A DNA stretch of 64,000 nucleotides from Marinicellulosiphila megalodicopiae (GTDB lineage Bacteria > Pseudomonadota > Gammaproteobacteria > Pseudomonadales > Natronospirillaceae): positions 2,356,001 to 2,420,000 of the forward strand of contig NZ_AP023087.1 in the NCBI RefSeq assembly GCF_045862395.1. Reading direction: 5' to 3'. Made by a program: the position numbers and the translations under genes. Positions 34,455 through 44,672 of the stretch are shown piece by piece. Positions within the stretch are counted from its first letter, which is position 1. Every line of letters starts with the position of its first letter. The notes below the pieces were generated by a model that worked only from the letters and a program-made list of their open reading frames with translations, was not told the DNA's origin and searched no databases.

Positions 34455-36296
34455 TTATAAACCGCTAACTTTAGCCTTTTTGATTACAGAAGCCGTGTAT
34501 GCTTGCAATGCTTCTCGTGAATCCGTTGACTGTAAAGTTTGTTTAAATGCAGTGAATTCAGCTGATTGCGTATCTACATCAGCATTTTCAACACTCGATA
34601 ATACGATTACAGTTTGATTTTCACCATCTTGCACCGCTTTAATCGAAACCTGTTCAGAAGATTTTGGCATATCAAACAATGCAGTTACAATCGCATTAGA
34701 TTCCGAAGAATCCGTACGTTGAATTGTTTTTGCTTCACTAAAACCATCCAATTCTAAATTTGCAACTAATGCAGATTGATATTGTTCAACAATTTTTCCT
34801 GCTTCTTCTTCTGCCATTTTTTTAGCTTCTGATTTCACTAAAATATCAGCAATCTGTGAATTTACTTCATCTAGGGCTTTTACCTGCTCGGGGGTATAAT
34901 CAACGATATCAATGAGAACTAGTGTATTTTCATTTAATTTAATCACTTCGCTGATTAGATCTTCGTCACGATTTTGCTCTGAAAAAGCAGCATTTTTAAA
35001 AGCTGTGGCTGAAGTTACTTCATCACCGCCATTACGAAGTACCTTTATACTCGAGATTACTTCAGCATTATATTGTTTAGCTAATTGAGTCAAAGTATCC
35101 ACTTCAAAACGTGCATTATTGATATCGTCAATTTTAGCTGATAAGGCTATTTCAAGTTTGCTGTTATTTAACGACTCAACTAATTCATCACGTTTTTCCT
35201 CTAAAGATAGCATTTCAAATTCGTTTAATGCATCTAAACGTATTACATGATAACCAAATTGAGATAAAGTAGGTTTTGATACCTCCCCTACCTCAGTTAA
35301 CGCTGTACCAGCTAAAATAAAGTCAGCATCGCCAAATGAATTTGTAGAAATTTCACCGTAATATCCACCAATTTCATTACTTGCAATATCTTCAGAGTAT
35401 TCAGCAACCACTTTTGAAAATTCAACACCTGCTTGAATTTTGCTCAATGCTGCATTAGCAATTTCCAATGCCTCATCATTTGAACGCTCTTCAGTTGAAA
35501 TTAAAATATGACTGACTGTTTTAGTTGCTTTTGCTTTTTGATCAGCAACATATTGATCGTAAGATTCATTAATTTCATCTTCAGTAATACTAATGTCACT
35601 CACCAAATCTGTTGTTTCAATTGAAAAGTAATCTACAGTTGTTACTTCCGCAGACATAAAGTCAGTACGGTTACTATCAAAATAGGTTTGAATTTTTTCT
35701 TGCGATGGCGCAACAACTTGATCTATAAAATCCGATTGGTTAATTGTTTTAACTTGATAAGTTCGAGTTTGATTCTCAATTGCATATAAATCTTTTGCTT
35801 CAGAATCTAAAACAAAACCTGTTGCAAATGCACCCTGTTGAAATTGTGTTCTCATCAATTCTTTAGCAACAAAACCTTTGTATTGTTCAACAGTTAAATA
35901 GTTTCTTCCTACAGTTCTTTTGAATGCTTCCAAATTAAATTGACCATCTAAAGTAAATTCTGGATCTGTTTGAATATTCTCTTCAACTAATTGATTAGAA
36001 GCAATCATACCTAAAGCATCAATAGTCGTTGTAAATGCCTTTTGATTGACTAATTCATTAATTGCAAACTGACGCGCTTGTTCTTCAGTAATTCCCATTT
36101 GAGAGTAAGTCGTCATAATACTGTTTGTAGCTGAACTCAACTCAACAGGGGTTATTTTTTCCCCATTTACTTTAATACTTCCAATTGAAACATTCCCAAT
36201 TACGGCAATGAATCCTAAAAAAACAAATGCCACAACGGCGATAACAATAATTATTTTACCCGTGGTACCACGTGCACTCTGTCTAAGACCCTCCAT
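34455..36296 (-). CDS. ppiD: membrane-anchored periplasmic chaperone / foldase PpiD
   Basis: 613 residues from the ATG at 36296, chosen because GGAGG stands 7 bp before it and the protein then starts MEGLRQSARG like other PpiDs; the ATG at 36314 is less likely. A single TM segment (about 13-36, IIIVIAVVAFVFLGFIAVIG) is followed by a SurA_N-like domain and a parvulin PPIC domain (about 240-340, KTVSHILIS to GYYGEI). It associates with SecYEG and helps outer-membrane protein folding. Length is as in E. coli (623). Last gene of the tig-clp-lon-hupB block. Confidence 0.93.
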   Translation of the reverse strand: MEGLRQSARGTTGKIIIVIAVVAFVFLGFIAVIGNVSIGSIKVNGEKITPVELSSATNSIMTTYSQMGITEEQARQFAINELVNQKAFTTTIDALGMIASNQLVEENIQTDPEFTLDGQFNLEAFKRTVGRNYLTVEQYKGFVAKELMRTQFQQGAFATGFVLDSEAKDLYAIENQTRTYQVKTINQSDFIDQVVAPSQEKIQTYFDSNRTDFMSAEVTTVDYFSIETTDLVSDISITEDEINESYDQYVADQKAKATKTVSHILISTEERSNDEALEIANAALSKIQAGVEFSKVVAEYSEDIASNEIGGYYGEISTNSFGDADFILAGTALTEVGEVSKPTLSQFGYHVIRLDALNEFEMLSLEEKRDELVESLNNSKLEIALSAKIDDINNARFEVDTLTQLAKQYNAEVISSIKVLRNGGDEVTSATAFKNAAFSEQNRDEDLISEVIKLNENTLVLIDIVDYTPEQVKALDEVNSQIADILVKSEAKKMAEEEAGKIVEQYQSALVANLELDGFSEAKTIQRTDSSESNAIVTALFDMPKSSEQVSIKAVQDGENQTVIVLSSVENADVDTQSAEFTAFKQTLQSTDSREALQAYTASVIKKAKVSGL

Positions 36297-36522
36297 TGGA
36301 GCCCTCCATTTCAAATTGAATATAAATTAATCGAATCCAATAATATCAACCTATTTTTTACAACAAGTAAAATAATTTGGAAATACTTACTTTTCTGACT
36401 ATGTTCAATCAGATTTTGCACATCAAAAAAAGATGATTCTAAAGATGCGCAAATTATAATGATGCACAACAATAAAGCCAGTTCAAAAGCTTGAATACTG
36501 TGACTTTTACCGTTTTTAGAAC

Positions 36523-36553
36523 AAAAAAAAACGTGCAAAACGCACGTTTTTTT
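36523..36553. terminator. bidirectional terminator after hupB
   Basis: ACGTGC (36531-36536) pairs with GCACGT (36542-36547), with an A-run on the left (36523-36530) and a T-run on the right (36548-36553). On the minus strand it ends hupB, whose stop is 15 bp away. Confidence 0.85.
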
Positions 36554-36567
36554 AGAATGTGTAAATA

Positions 36568-36843
36568 TTATTTATTTACAGCATCTTTTAAAGCTTTACC
36601 CGCTTTAAAACTAGGTACTGTTGCTGCTTTAATTTCTATTGGTGCACCAGTTTGTGGATTACGACCTGTACGAGCTGCACGATCTTTAACAGCAAATGTT
36701 CCAAAACCAACTAATACAACTTGATCCTTTTCAGATAAAGCAGTTGTAATTGATTCGATAACTGCATCTAACGCACGACCAGCAACTGCTTTTGGAATGT
36801 CTGCAGAAGTAGCAACCGCATCGATTAATTCAGATTTATTCAC
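36568..36843 (-). CDS. hupB: DNA-binding protein HU-beta
   Basis: Nucleoid protein, 91 residues starting at the GTG at 36843 (VNKSELIDAV), which is preceded by AAGGGG. The longer frame to 36900 would add 19 unlikely residues. Standard HU features are visible: dimerisation helices with ALDAVIESI, GFGTF, and the DNA-binding arm motif GRNPQTG. It lies downstream of lon as in E. coli and ends at a bidirectional terminator. Confidence 0.95.
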   Translation of the reverse strand: MNKSELIDAVATSADIPKAVAGRALDAVIESITTALSEKDQVVLVGFGTFAVKDRAARTGRNPQTGAPIEIKAATVPSFKAGKALKDAVNK

Positions 36844-36980
36844 GGATTTCCCCTTTAAAATGTAATGAAAGCTTCCAATTATTATTCTTTTTAGAAGCAA
36901 ATTAATAATCAGTCATACTGATAATTTGTAAACTGGCGCAATTTATACCAGCTATTATTTTCTTGTGTCAAGCAATTAAA

Positions 36981-39407
36981 TCAATGAGTACTTAAGCTAT
37001 CGCCCGATTTGTCGGGACGGTTCTCAATTTTCTTCATTCGTTCAGAAACCTCATCATCACTAAGCGCAATTGGTGATGATGCTAATGCAATTTCCAAAAC
37101 CTCATCAATCCACTTAACTGGAATGATCTTAATATCACCAATGATATTTTGTGGAATCTCTTTTAAATCCCGTTTGTTTTCATCAGGAATAATCACAGTT
37201 TTTATTCCACCCCGATGTGCTGCTAGCAATTTTTCTTTTAACCCTCCAATTGGAAGCACCTGACCTCTTAAAGTAATTTCCCCAGTCATTGCCACATCCG
37301 CACACACTGGAATCTTTGTCAAAACAGACACCAGAGCTGTACACATGCCAATACCCGCAGATGGGCCATCTTTTGGTGTAGCACCTTCTGGGACATGAAT
37401 ATGAAGGTCCTGTGTTGCACTAAAATTAGGTAAAATCCCCAATGATTGCGCCCTTGACCTTACAACGGTTAACGCAGCTTGTATAGACTCTTGCATAACA
37501 TCACCCAATGAGCCTGTTCGAATTACTCGACCATTGCCAGGCACAGCAGAAGCTTCTAACGTCAAAAGTTCCCCACCCACACTAGTCCAAGCTAAACCGG
37601 TTACTTGACCTACTTGATTTTCCTCTTCTGCCACACCATAAGAGAACTTCTTAACACCTGAATACTCTTCAAGCACTTCACTTGTAATATGCTCACAGGA
37701 TACAGATTTAGCAGAAACATGCTTTTTCACAACTTTTCGACAAACCTTTGCAACCTCCCTCTCTAATCCACGCACCCCAGCCTCACGAGTGTAGTAACGA
37801 ATTAAATCTAAAATCACTGAGTCATCTACTTTTATTTCATTTTCTTTCAGACCATTATTTTTTATTTGTTTAGGTAATAAATAACGCTTTGTAATATTTA
37901 ACTTTTCATCTTCAGTGTAGCCTGGGATACGAATAACTTCCATACGATCCAATAATGGTCCAGGAATATTCATTGAATTTGAAGTACAAACAAACATCAC
38001 TTCAGACAAATCACAATCTACTTCTAAATAATGATCACTAAAAGCCGAATTTTGTTCAGGGTCCAAAACTTCAAGCAACGCTGAAGCTGGATCGCCACGA
38101 TGATCCATTCCCATTTTATCAATTTCATCTAATAAAAATAATGGGTTTTTACTTTCAACTTTAGCTAATTTTTGAACAATTTTTCCTGGCATTGCACCTA
38201 TATATGTGCGCCTGTGCCCACGTATTTCAGATTCATCTCGAACCCCACCCAAAGCCATACGAACAAACTTACGATTAGTTGCTTTAGCGATTGACTGCCC
38301 TAGTGACGTCTTACCTACGCCTGGCGGCCCAACCAAACACAACACAGCACCTTTAAGTTTTTTAACCCTTTGTTGTACCGCTAAATATTCCAAAATACGC
38401 TCTTTTACTTCATCTAACCCGTAATGGTCTTTTTCAAGTATTTCACTGGCTTTCTCGATATCATTTCGAACTTTAGATTTTTTACTCCAAGGAATACTGA
38501 CCATCCAATCTAAATAATTTCGTACCACTGATGCCTCTGCAGACATTGGAGACATCATTTTTAACTTTGCCAATTCAGCTTTTGCTTTTTGTTCAGCATC
38601 TGCCGGCATATTAGATTCTTCTATACGTTTTTGTAACGCATCAGACTCATTTGGATTTTCTTCAATATCCCCTAGTTCTTTTTGAATCGCTTTCATTTGT
38701 TCATTCAAATAATATTCGCGCTGACTTTTTTCCATCTGCTTTTTAACACGACCACGAATACGTTTTTCAACTTGAAGCAAATCAATTTCAGATTCCATCA
38801 GACTCATTAAATGCTCTAATCGATTTTTAATAGAAATTATTTCTAATACTTCTTGTTTTTCATTGATTTTTAAGGACATGTGAGCTGCAATGGTATCAGC
38901 TAATCGACTAGGTTCCTCAATACTTGAGAGTGAAGTCAAAACTTCCGAAGGCACTTTTTTAGATAATTGAACATATTTATCAAACTGAGCCATTACTGTG
39001 CGCATTAGCACATCGGCCTGACTCTCACCTAAAGAGTTTTCATTAACTATTTCAGCGCTCGCACTAATATACTCACCTTCAAAATCGATATTACTTATAG
39101 TCGCACGACTCTCACCTTCAACTAATACTTTAACTGTACCATCAGGTAATTTTAACAATTGCAAGACAGTTGCAATTGTACCAATTTCATACAAATCAGA
39201 TTCAACTGGATCATCATGAGAAGCATCCTTTTGCGCAACAAGCAATACTTTTTTATCTTGCTTCATTGCAAAATGAAGTGCCTCTATTGATTTTTCTCGT
39301 CCAACAAACAACGGTATTACCATATGTGGATAAACTACCACATCTCGAAGGGGTAACATTGGAATTTTTTCGAAAAACTCTTGGGAATTATTATCCTGTG
39401 CACTCAT
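36981..39407 (-). CDS. lon: ATP-dependent protease Lon
   Basis: 808 residues. The N-terminal substrate-binding domain (PMLPLRDVVVYPHMVIPLFVG) is followed by AAA+ Walker A (GPPGVGKTS) and Walker B (NPLFLLDEIDK), then the Ser-Lys protease domain with PKDGPSAGIGM (catalytic Ser) and GGLKEKLLAAHRGG (catalytic Lys). It degrades misfolded and regulatory proteins. It lies 108 bp downstream of clpX with an inverted repeat between them, suggesting its own promoter. Confidence 0.97.
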   Translation of the reverse strand: MSAQDNNSQEFFEKIPMLPLRDVVVYPHMVIPLFVGREKSIEALHFAMKQDKKVLLVAQKDASHDDPVESDLYEIGTIATVLQLLKLPDGTVKVLVEGESRATISNIDFEGEYISASAEIVNENSLGESQADVLMRTVMAQFDKYVQLSKKVPSEVLTSLSSIEEPSRLADTIAAHMSLKINEKQEVLEIISIKNRLEHLMSLMESEIDLLQVEKRIRGRVKKQMEKSQREYYLNEQMKAIQKELGDIEENPNESDALQKRIEESNMPADAEQKAKAELAKLKMMSPMSAEASVVRNYLDWMVSIPWSKKSKVRNDIEKASEILEKDHYGLDEVKERILEYLAVQQRVKKLKGAVLCLVGPPGVGKTSLGQSIAKATNRKFVRMALGGVRDESEIRGHRRTYIGAMPGKIVQKLAKVESKNPLFLLDEIDKMGMDHRGDPASALLEVLDPEQNSAFSDHYLEVDCDLSEVMFVCTSNSMNIPGPLLDRMEVIRIPGYTEDEKLNITKRYLLPKQIKNNGLKENEIKVDDSVILDLIRYYTREAGVRGLEREVAKVCRKVVKKHVSAKSVSCEHITSEVLEEYSGVKKFSYGVAEEENQVGQVTGLAWTSVGGELLTLEASAVPGNGRVIRTGSLGDVMQESIQAALTVVRSRAQSLGILPNFSATQDLHIHVPEGATPKDGPSAGIGMCTALVSVLTKIPVCADVAMTGEITLRGQVLPIGGLKEKLLAAHRGGIKTVIIPDENKRDLKEIPQNIIGDIKIIPVKWIDEVLEIALASSPIALSDDEVSERMKKIENRPDKSGDSLSTH

Positions 39408-39444
39408 TTACAGCCTCTTTGAATAATTATTTTGAACACAAAGA

Positions 39445-39466
39445 CTCTTTCACTATTGTGAAAGAG
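39445..39466. repeat. 9-bp inverted repeat between clpX and lon
   Basis: CTCTTTCAC (39445-39453), TATT, GTGAAAGAG (39458-39466): a perfect stem with a four-base loop. No proper U-run follows in the direction of lon. It could be a weak clpX terminator or a regulatory element upstream of the lon promoter. Confidence 0.55.
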
Positions 39467-39515
39467 CTTGTTTACTTTTGAATCAACCACGAAAAAAGCT
39501 ATTTAAACTCGCTTA

Positions 39516-40799
39516 TTAATCCGCAGAAGCCTGAGCATTTGTTGAGTCATCCGTTTGGTAAACTAATAACGGCTCAGCCTCACCCCGAATAACTTTTTCA
39601 TCAACAACTACTTTTATGACATTTTTTTCAGAAGGAATTCTGTACATGGTTTCTAATAGCACATTTTCCATGATAGAACGCAAGCCTCGAGCCCCAGTAT
39701 TTCGCTCCATTGCTTGATTAGCAATAGCGCTCAATGCACTTTCTCTAAACTCCAATTCAACATCTTCCATCTCAAACAAAGTTTGATATTGCTTCACAAG
39801 TGAGTTTTTTGGCTCAGTTAAAATTTTAATTAACGCAGCCTCATCTAACTCAAGCAATGTGGCAATTACAGGAAGTCGCCCAATAAATTCTGGGATTAAA
39901 CCATACTTAACTAAATCTTCAGGCTCAACTTTAGATAGAGCCTCACCAATGCTCTTACGAGTATCTTTTGAATTAACCGTAGCAGCAAAACCAATACTTG
40001 ATTTTTCTGAGCGGTCTCGAATAACTTGGTCTAGACCAGAAAACGCCCCACCACAAATAAATAATATATTTGAAGTATCTACCTGTAAAAACTCTTGCTG
40101 AGGGTGTTTACGTCCGCCTTGTGGAGGCACAGAAGCAACGGTACCTTCTATAAGTTTCAATAATGCTTGCTGAACACCTTCACCTGATACATCTCGTGTA
40201 ATAGAAGGGTTATCGGATTTACGAGAAATTTTATCAATTTCATCCACATAAACGATTCCACGCTGCGCTTTATCTACATCATAATCACATTTTTGCAATA
40301 GCTTTTGGATAATATTCTCAACATCCTCACCAACATAACCTGCTTCAGTTAATGTTGTGGCATCTGCAATAGTAAAAGGTACATTTAATGTTCGAGCTAA
40401 TGTGTCCGCCAATAATGTCTTACCACTTCCTGTAGGGCCAATCAAAAGGATATTGGATTTACTTAATTCAATATCAGATTTCATTTCACCGTATTGCAAT
40501 CGCTTATAATGATTATATACAGCAACTGCCAAAACTGTTTTTGCTCGGCTTTGGCCAATCACATACTCTTCTAAAGTATTTTTAATTTCTTCAGGAGTGG
40601 GTAATTTTTCAGAACTGGATTCTGGTGCTTTATCTTGAAACTCTTCTCGAATGATATCGTTGCATAAATCAACACATTCGTCGCAGATAAACACAGAAGG
40701 ACCTGCTATTAATTTACGCACTTCATGCTGGCTTTTGCCACAAAAAGAGCAATACATTAACTTACCTTCGTCTTGTTTATCTTTTGTATCGTCGGACAT
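39516..40799 (-). CDS. clpX: ATP-dependent Clp protease ATP-binding subunit ClpX
   Basis: Unfoldase of ClpXP. 427 residues. The N-terminal zinc domain has CSFCGKSQHE and CDECVDLC (about 18-43). Then come Walker A (GPTGSGKTLLADT), the GYVGEDVEN pore loop, Walker B (IVYVDEIDKI), and the ClpP-contacting IGF loop (KSSIGFAAT, near residue 270). It lies directly after clpP, 102 bp apart, as in nearly all gammaproteobacteria. Confidence 0.97.
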   Translation of the reverse strand: MSDDTKDKQDEGKLMYCSFCGKSQHEVRKLIAGPSVFICDECVDLCNDIIREEFQDKAPESSSEKLPTPEEIKNTLEEYVIGQSRAKTVLAVAVYNHYKRLQYGEMKSDIELSKSNILLIGPTGSGKTLLADTLARTLNVPFTIADATTLTEAGYVGEDVENIIQKLLQKCDYDVDKAQRGIVYVDEIDKISRKSDNPSITRDVSGEGVQQALLKLIEGTVASVPPQGGRKHPQQEFLQVDTSNILFICGGAFSGLDQVIRDRSEKSSIGFAATVNSKDTRKSIGEALSKVEPEDLVKYGLIPEFIGRLPVIATLLELDEAALIKILTEPKNSLVKQYQTLFEMEDVELEFRESALSAIANQAMERNTGARGLRSIMENVLLETMYRIPSEKNVIKVVVDEKVIRGEAEPLLVYQTDDSTNAQASAD

Positions 40800-40901
40800 T
40801 CGACAACTCCATTAAAAATCAATCTATATAAAGTGTAGGTGAAAGCATTTTATTCAAGTCATATTTAGTAATATTTTTACAAATTACCACATGAATTAGC
40901 A

Positions 40902-41537
40902 TTACGCTGGTCGTTTATCTAAAACTTCATCAATTAACCCATACTCTTTCGCATCTTGAGCACTTAAGAAATTATCACGATCGGTATCTTTGATCATTTT
41001 TTCAATTGGCTGACCTGAGTGATGAGCCATAATACTATTTAATTTATATTTTAAATCGACAATTTCTTTTGCATGGATTTCTATATCAGAAGCTTGACCT
41101 TGAAAACCACCTAACGGCTGATGAATCATTACTCGAGAATTCGGTAAACTATAACGTTTACCTTTTGCCCCAGCATTCAACAAAAACGCCCCCATTGAAC
41201 AAGCTTGCCCAATAACCATCGTACTCACATCTGGCTTAATAAATTGCATCGTGTCATAAATGGACATACCCGCCGTCACCGAACCACCTGGAGAGTTAAT
41301 ATATAAATGAATATCTTTATCTGGGTTTTCAGACTCTAAAAATAGCATTTGAGCGACAACCAAATTAGCCATGTAATCTTCTACCTGACCAACCAAAAAA
41401 ATAACACGCTCTTTTAATAATCGAGAGTAAATATCATACGCTCTTTCACCACGTGCAGACTGTTCAATAACCGTTGGAACTAATGTTCCAGCCATTTGCG
41501 GATTGCTCATTTCGAGCATTTCCTTGATTGAAGTCAT
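40902..41537 (-). CDS. clpP: ATP-dependent Clp protease proteolytic subunit ClpP
   Basis: 211 residues. The serine-protease triad is visible as Ser114 (GQACSMGAF) and His139 (VMIHQPLGG) with the Asp in the KDTDRDNFLSAQDA region. A GGGAGAGG ribosome-binding site supports the ATG at 41537; the first about 15 residues are the usual propeptide. Forms the ClpXP chamber. Separated from tig by an intrinsic terminator, so it probably has its own promoter too. Confidence 0.97.
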   Translation of the reverse strand: MTSIKEMLEMSNPQMAGTLVPTVIEQSARGERAYDIYSRLLKERVIFLVGQVEDYMANLVVAQMLFLESENPDKDIHLYINSPGGSVTAGMSIYDTMQFIKPDVSTMVIGQACSMGAFLLNAGAKGKRYSLPNSRVMIHQPLGGFQGQASDIEIHAKEIVDLKYKLNSIMAHHSGQPIEKMIKDTDRDNFLSAQDAKEYGLIDEVLDKRPA

Positions 41538-41615
41538 GTAACCTCTCCCTAAATAAGAATTATTAATTGTTTTGTAACTTTATGGGTATCTCAAACTTAT
41601 TGCAATTGTTTCAGA

Positions 41616-41651
41616 TAAAAAAAAAGTTGGTCCCCTTAAGAGCACCAACTT
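41616..41651 (-). terminator. intrinsic terminator between tig and clpP
   Basis: AAGTTGGT (41624-41631) pairs with ACCAACTT (41644-41651). On the minus strand a T-run follows (the As at 41617-41623). It lies about 43 bp after the tig stop. Confidence 0.85.
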
Positions 41652-41694
41652 ATATCTTAGTTCATTAAATCTGTGTTTTCACAACAAATTTTAA

Positions 41695-42987
41695 TTATTT
41701 CGCAATCGCTTCGAAATACGTGACGTCAACGTTATTTAATTTACTAGCATCCGTCACAACTTTAATTGCAGCCTCTTCTAATAAAAGCGCCTTTACCTGG
41801 TTCAACTGCTGTGGATTATTGTAATAAAAATCAACAACACTAGCTGGATCTTCATATACAGCAGCCATTTCAGTTAAATACGCCTTAACCGCTTCGTCTG
41901 TAGCCTCTAATTTATTAACCTTAATCACTTCATTCATTAATAAACCAATCTGCACACGATTTGATGCCTGCTCTTTAAACATATCATCAGGCAACATACT
42001 TGGATCAATCTTAGTACCTTGACCAAATTGTTGAACAGCTTCTTGCTTCAAACGACCAATTTCATCTTGCGTTAATGCAGAAGGCGCATCAACAGAGTTA
42101 TCAGCCATTAATTTAGCGATGACAGCATTTTTAAGCTTGGTTTTTATTGAGCCTGCTGCTTCGCGCTTCATGTTCGTTTTAACTTCTTCTTTAAAAGTAT
42201 TCAATTTAATGGATTTAGCACCAAAATCCTTAAAGAACGCTTTATCTAATTCCGGAAGTTTTTGTTCCGCAACGTCAGTAACAATAATATCAAACTGTGC
42301 CGCTTTACCCTTTAACTCTTCAGATTGATAATCCGCTGGAAAAGTAACATCAATTGTGCGCTCTTCGCCGGCAGACATTCCAATAATTCCATCTTCAAAC
42401 CCAGGGATCATTTGACCAGAACCCAATACTAACTTTGAATCATTGCCCGACCCATTTTCAAACGCTTCACCATCAATTTTCCCAACAAAGTTAATCGTAA
42501 CCTGATCGGTTAATTTTGCTGCGCGCTCAGCTTTTTCATATGTTGCTTTTTGCTTTTGCAGACTTTCAAGCATGGTATCAACATCTTCATCTGTAATAAC
42601 TAATTTTTGCTGATCAAATTCATAACCATCAAATGAAGCCAGTTTGATTTCTGGGAAGATTTCGTACACTGCTGTAAATTCAATAGTGTCATTTTCTTCT
42701 TTAACAGAATCAATTTGTGGCATACCTGCTGGATTAACTTTTTCTTGTGCTAATGCATCACCCAAAGAACGCTGAATGGTTTCTTGCATTACTTCAGATT
42801 TAATTCCTTGACCGTAACGTTGCTTAACAACACTTACTGGCACTTTACCTGGACGAAAACCGTCAATACGAACACGTTTGGCGGTATCTTTAATACGTTG
42901 TGTAACTTGGTTGTTAAGGTTTTCAGCTGGAAGACTGACAGTCATACGACGTTGCAAACCTTCAACAGACTCAATAGAAACTTGCAT
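41695..42987 (-). CDS. tig: trigger factor
   Basis: Ribosome-bound chaperone and prolyl isomerase. 430 residues. The ribosome-binding signature GFRPGKVP is at residues 43-50. The FKBP-type domain spans about 155-245 (VTINFVGKIDGEAFENG, MIPGFEDGIIGM), and the helical C-terminal domain follows. It is close to E. coli length (432). Preceded by four tRNA genes on the same strand. Confidence 0.97.
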   Translation of the reverse strand: MQVSIESVEGLQRRMTVSLPAENLNNQVTQRIKDTAKRVRIDGFRPGKVPVSVVKQRYGQGIKSEVMQETIQRSLGDALAQEKVNPAGMPQIDSVKEENDTIEFTAVYEIFPEIKLASFDGYEFDQQKLVITDEDVDTMLESLQKQKATYEKAERAAKLTDQVTINFVGKIDGEAFENGSGNDSKLVLGSGQMIPGFEDGIIGMSAGEERTIDVTFPADYQSEELKGKAAQFDIIVTDVAEQKLPELDKAFFKDFGAKSIKLNTFKEEVKTNMKREAAGSIKTKLKNAVIAKLMADNSVDAPSALTQDEIGRLKQEAVQQFGQGTKIDPSMLPDDMFKEQASNRVQIGLLMNEVIKVNKLEATDEAVKAYLTEMAAVYEDPASVVDFYYNNPQQLNQVKALLLEEAAIKVVTDASKLNNVDVTYFEAIAK

Positions 42988-43122
42988 AGCATTTTCCTAG
43001 ATAGATTGAATAATGGAACGAGTAAACTCGTGGTTTATTTAAAAGCCGGGTTTTATACAACAAAAGTAGCTTTGCTTAGAAGTCTATAGCTAGAGTTTCA
43101 AGATTTAACTTGAACTGTGAAA

Positions 43123-43207
43123 TGGTGCGGATGGAGAGAGTCGAACTCTCACGCCTTGCGGCACTAGAACCTAAATCTAGCGTGTATACCAATTTCACCA
43201 CATCCGC
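43123..43207 (-). tRNA. tRNA-Leu (UAG)
   Basis: 85 nt including encoded CCA. The acceptor GCGGATG pairs with the 3' end, the anticodon loop TTTAGGT gives anticodon TAG, and it has a long variable arm typical of a class II tRNA. Last of four tRNAs before tig. Confidence 0.95.
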
Positions 43208-43261
43208 ACATTATAGTCGCCAAAGGCCACTAAACAAAGAAACCTATACAGGCTTAAAATA

Positions 43262-43338
43262 TGGGGTGGATGAAGGGGCTCGAACCCTCGACCACCGGAA
43301 TCACAATCCGGGGCTCTACCAACTGAGCTACACCCACC
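43262..43338 (-). tRNA. tRNA-His (GUG)
   Basis: 77 nt with encoded CCA. Acceptor GTGGGTG with the extra 5' G that pairs with C73, anticodon GTG in the loop of GGATTGTGATTCC, and the T-loop GGTTCGAG. Confidence 0.95.
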
Positions 43339-43367
43339 ATATTTTAATTTTTAACTGCACCCTACTT

Positions 43368-43444
<77 letters not shown>

Positions 43445-43487
43445 ATCATTGAGTAATGCCACAACAAGATAAATAAATTTAACTCAT

Positions 43488-43564
<77 letters not shown>

Positions 43565-43793
43565 ATCTATCGGAGCAAAGTAACTTGCCTCTGCCTCAAT
43601 TAGGTGGCGCATTGTAAGGCCTATTAAAATTATGTCAACGAATAATTTAAAATAAATGAAAAAAACATTAAAAAACAATGAGATAGCGTATTTTTTAGCC
43701 TTTTCGCCAACCTAAAACACAACAATACTTGAGCGATACCTCTTGCCATGCGAAAATCCGCGCAAATTAAACATTCACCATTATAGGTAATCA

Positions 43794-44660
43794 ATGTCAG
43801 CTCAACTGATTGATGGAAAATCCATCGCACAATCGATTCGCGAACAAGTCAAAATAAAAGTCGACACCATGACTTCAAAGGGCTATCGCCCACCAGGGCT
43901 TGCTGTAATTTTAGTTGGTCAAGACCCAGCTTCCGAAGTTTATGTGAATGGAAAACGCAAAGCCTGCAAAGAAGTGGGATTTAAATCATTCTCATACGAC
44001 CTTCCAAGCGAAACTACACAACAAGAATTAGAATCACTTATCCAGTCACTAAACGAAAACGATGAAGTCGACGGAATACTTCTTCAGCTACCAGTACCTG
44101 CCCATATTGATTCCACCCCATTATTAGATATGATCAAGCCCGACAAAGATGTAGACGGATTTCATCCTTTTAACCTTGGAAAACTTGCTCAGCGCGCACC
44201 TCAATTAGAAAGCTGCACCCCAAAAGGCATTATGACCTTACTAAAATCTACGGGCATTGAATTAAAAGGCAAAGAAGCCGTAGTTGTCGGCGCCTCCAAC
44301 CATGTTGGCAGACCAATGAGCCTAGAATTATTATTAAGTGGCTGCACTGTCACCACAACCCACCGTTTTACCAAAAACCTTCAAGAACACGTAGCTCGAG
44401 CTGACATACTCGTTGTAGCAGTAGGCAAACCAGGAATTGTCGACGGCTCTTGGGTCAAAGAAGGCGCCACTGTGATCGATGTTGGAATAAACAGATTAGA
44501 TAATGGCAAACTAATTGGGGATATTGGATTTGATGAAGCACAAAAAAAAGCCGCATTCATCACACCAGTACCTGGAGGAGTAGGCCCTATGACCATCGCA
44601 ACACTAATTGAAAATACACTTCACGCAGCCACCAAACTGCATTTAAACATTGAACTATAA
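43794..44660 (+). CDS. folD: bifunctional methylenetetrahydrofolate dehydrogenase/cyclohydrolase
   Basis: Interconverts 5,10-methylene- and 10-formyl-tetrahydrofolate. 288 residues, standard length. Catalytic YVNGKRKACK (Lys near residue 54), LQLPVPAHI, the NADP fold (VVGASNHVGRPMSLELL) and C-terminal TPVPGGVGPMTIATL are all present. Followed by ppiB after 12 bp and divergent from the tRNA-tig unit. Confidence 0.97.
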   Translation: MSAQLIDGKSIAQSIREQVKIKVDTMTSKGYRPPGLAVILVGQDPASEVYVNGKRKACKEVGFKSFSYDLPSETTQQELESLIQSLNENDEVDGILLQLPVPAHIDSTPLLDMIKPDKDVDGFHPFNLGKLAQRAPQLESCTPKGIMTLLKSTGIELKGKEAVVVGASNHVGRPMSLELLLSGCTVTTTHRFTKNLQEHVARADILVVAVGKPGIVDGSWVKEGATVIDVGINRLDNGKLIGDIGFDEAQKKAAFITPVPGGVGPMTIATLIENTLHAATKLHLNIEL

Positions 44661-44672
44661 AAAAGAGATTTT

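Noticed and set aside
42784..43089. Plus-strand ORF opposite the start of tig.
   Set aside because: Antisense to a strongly conserved gene; composition and content are those of a shadow frame.
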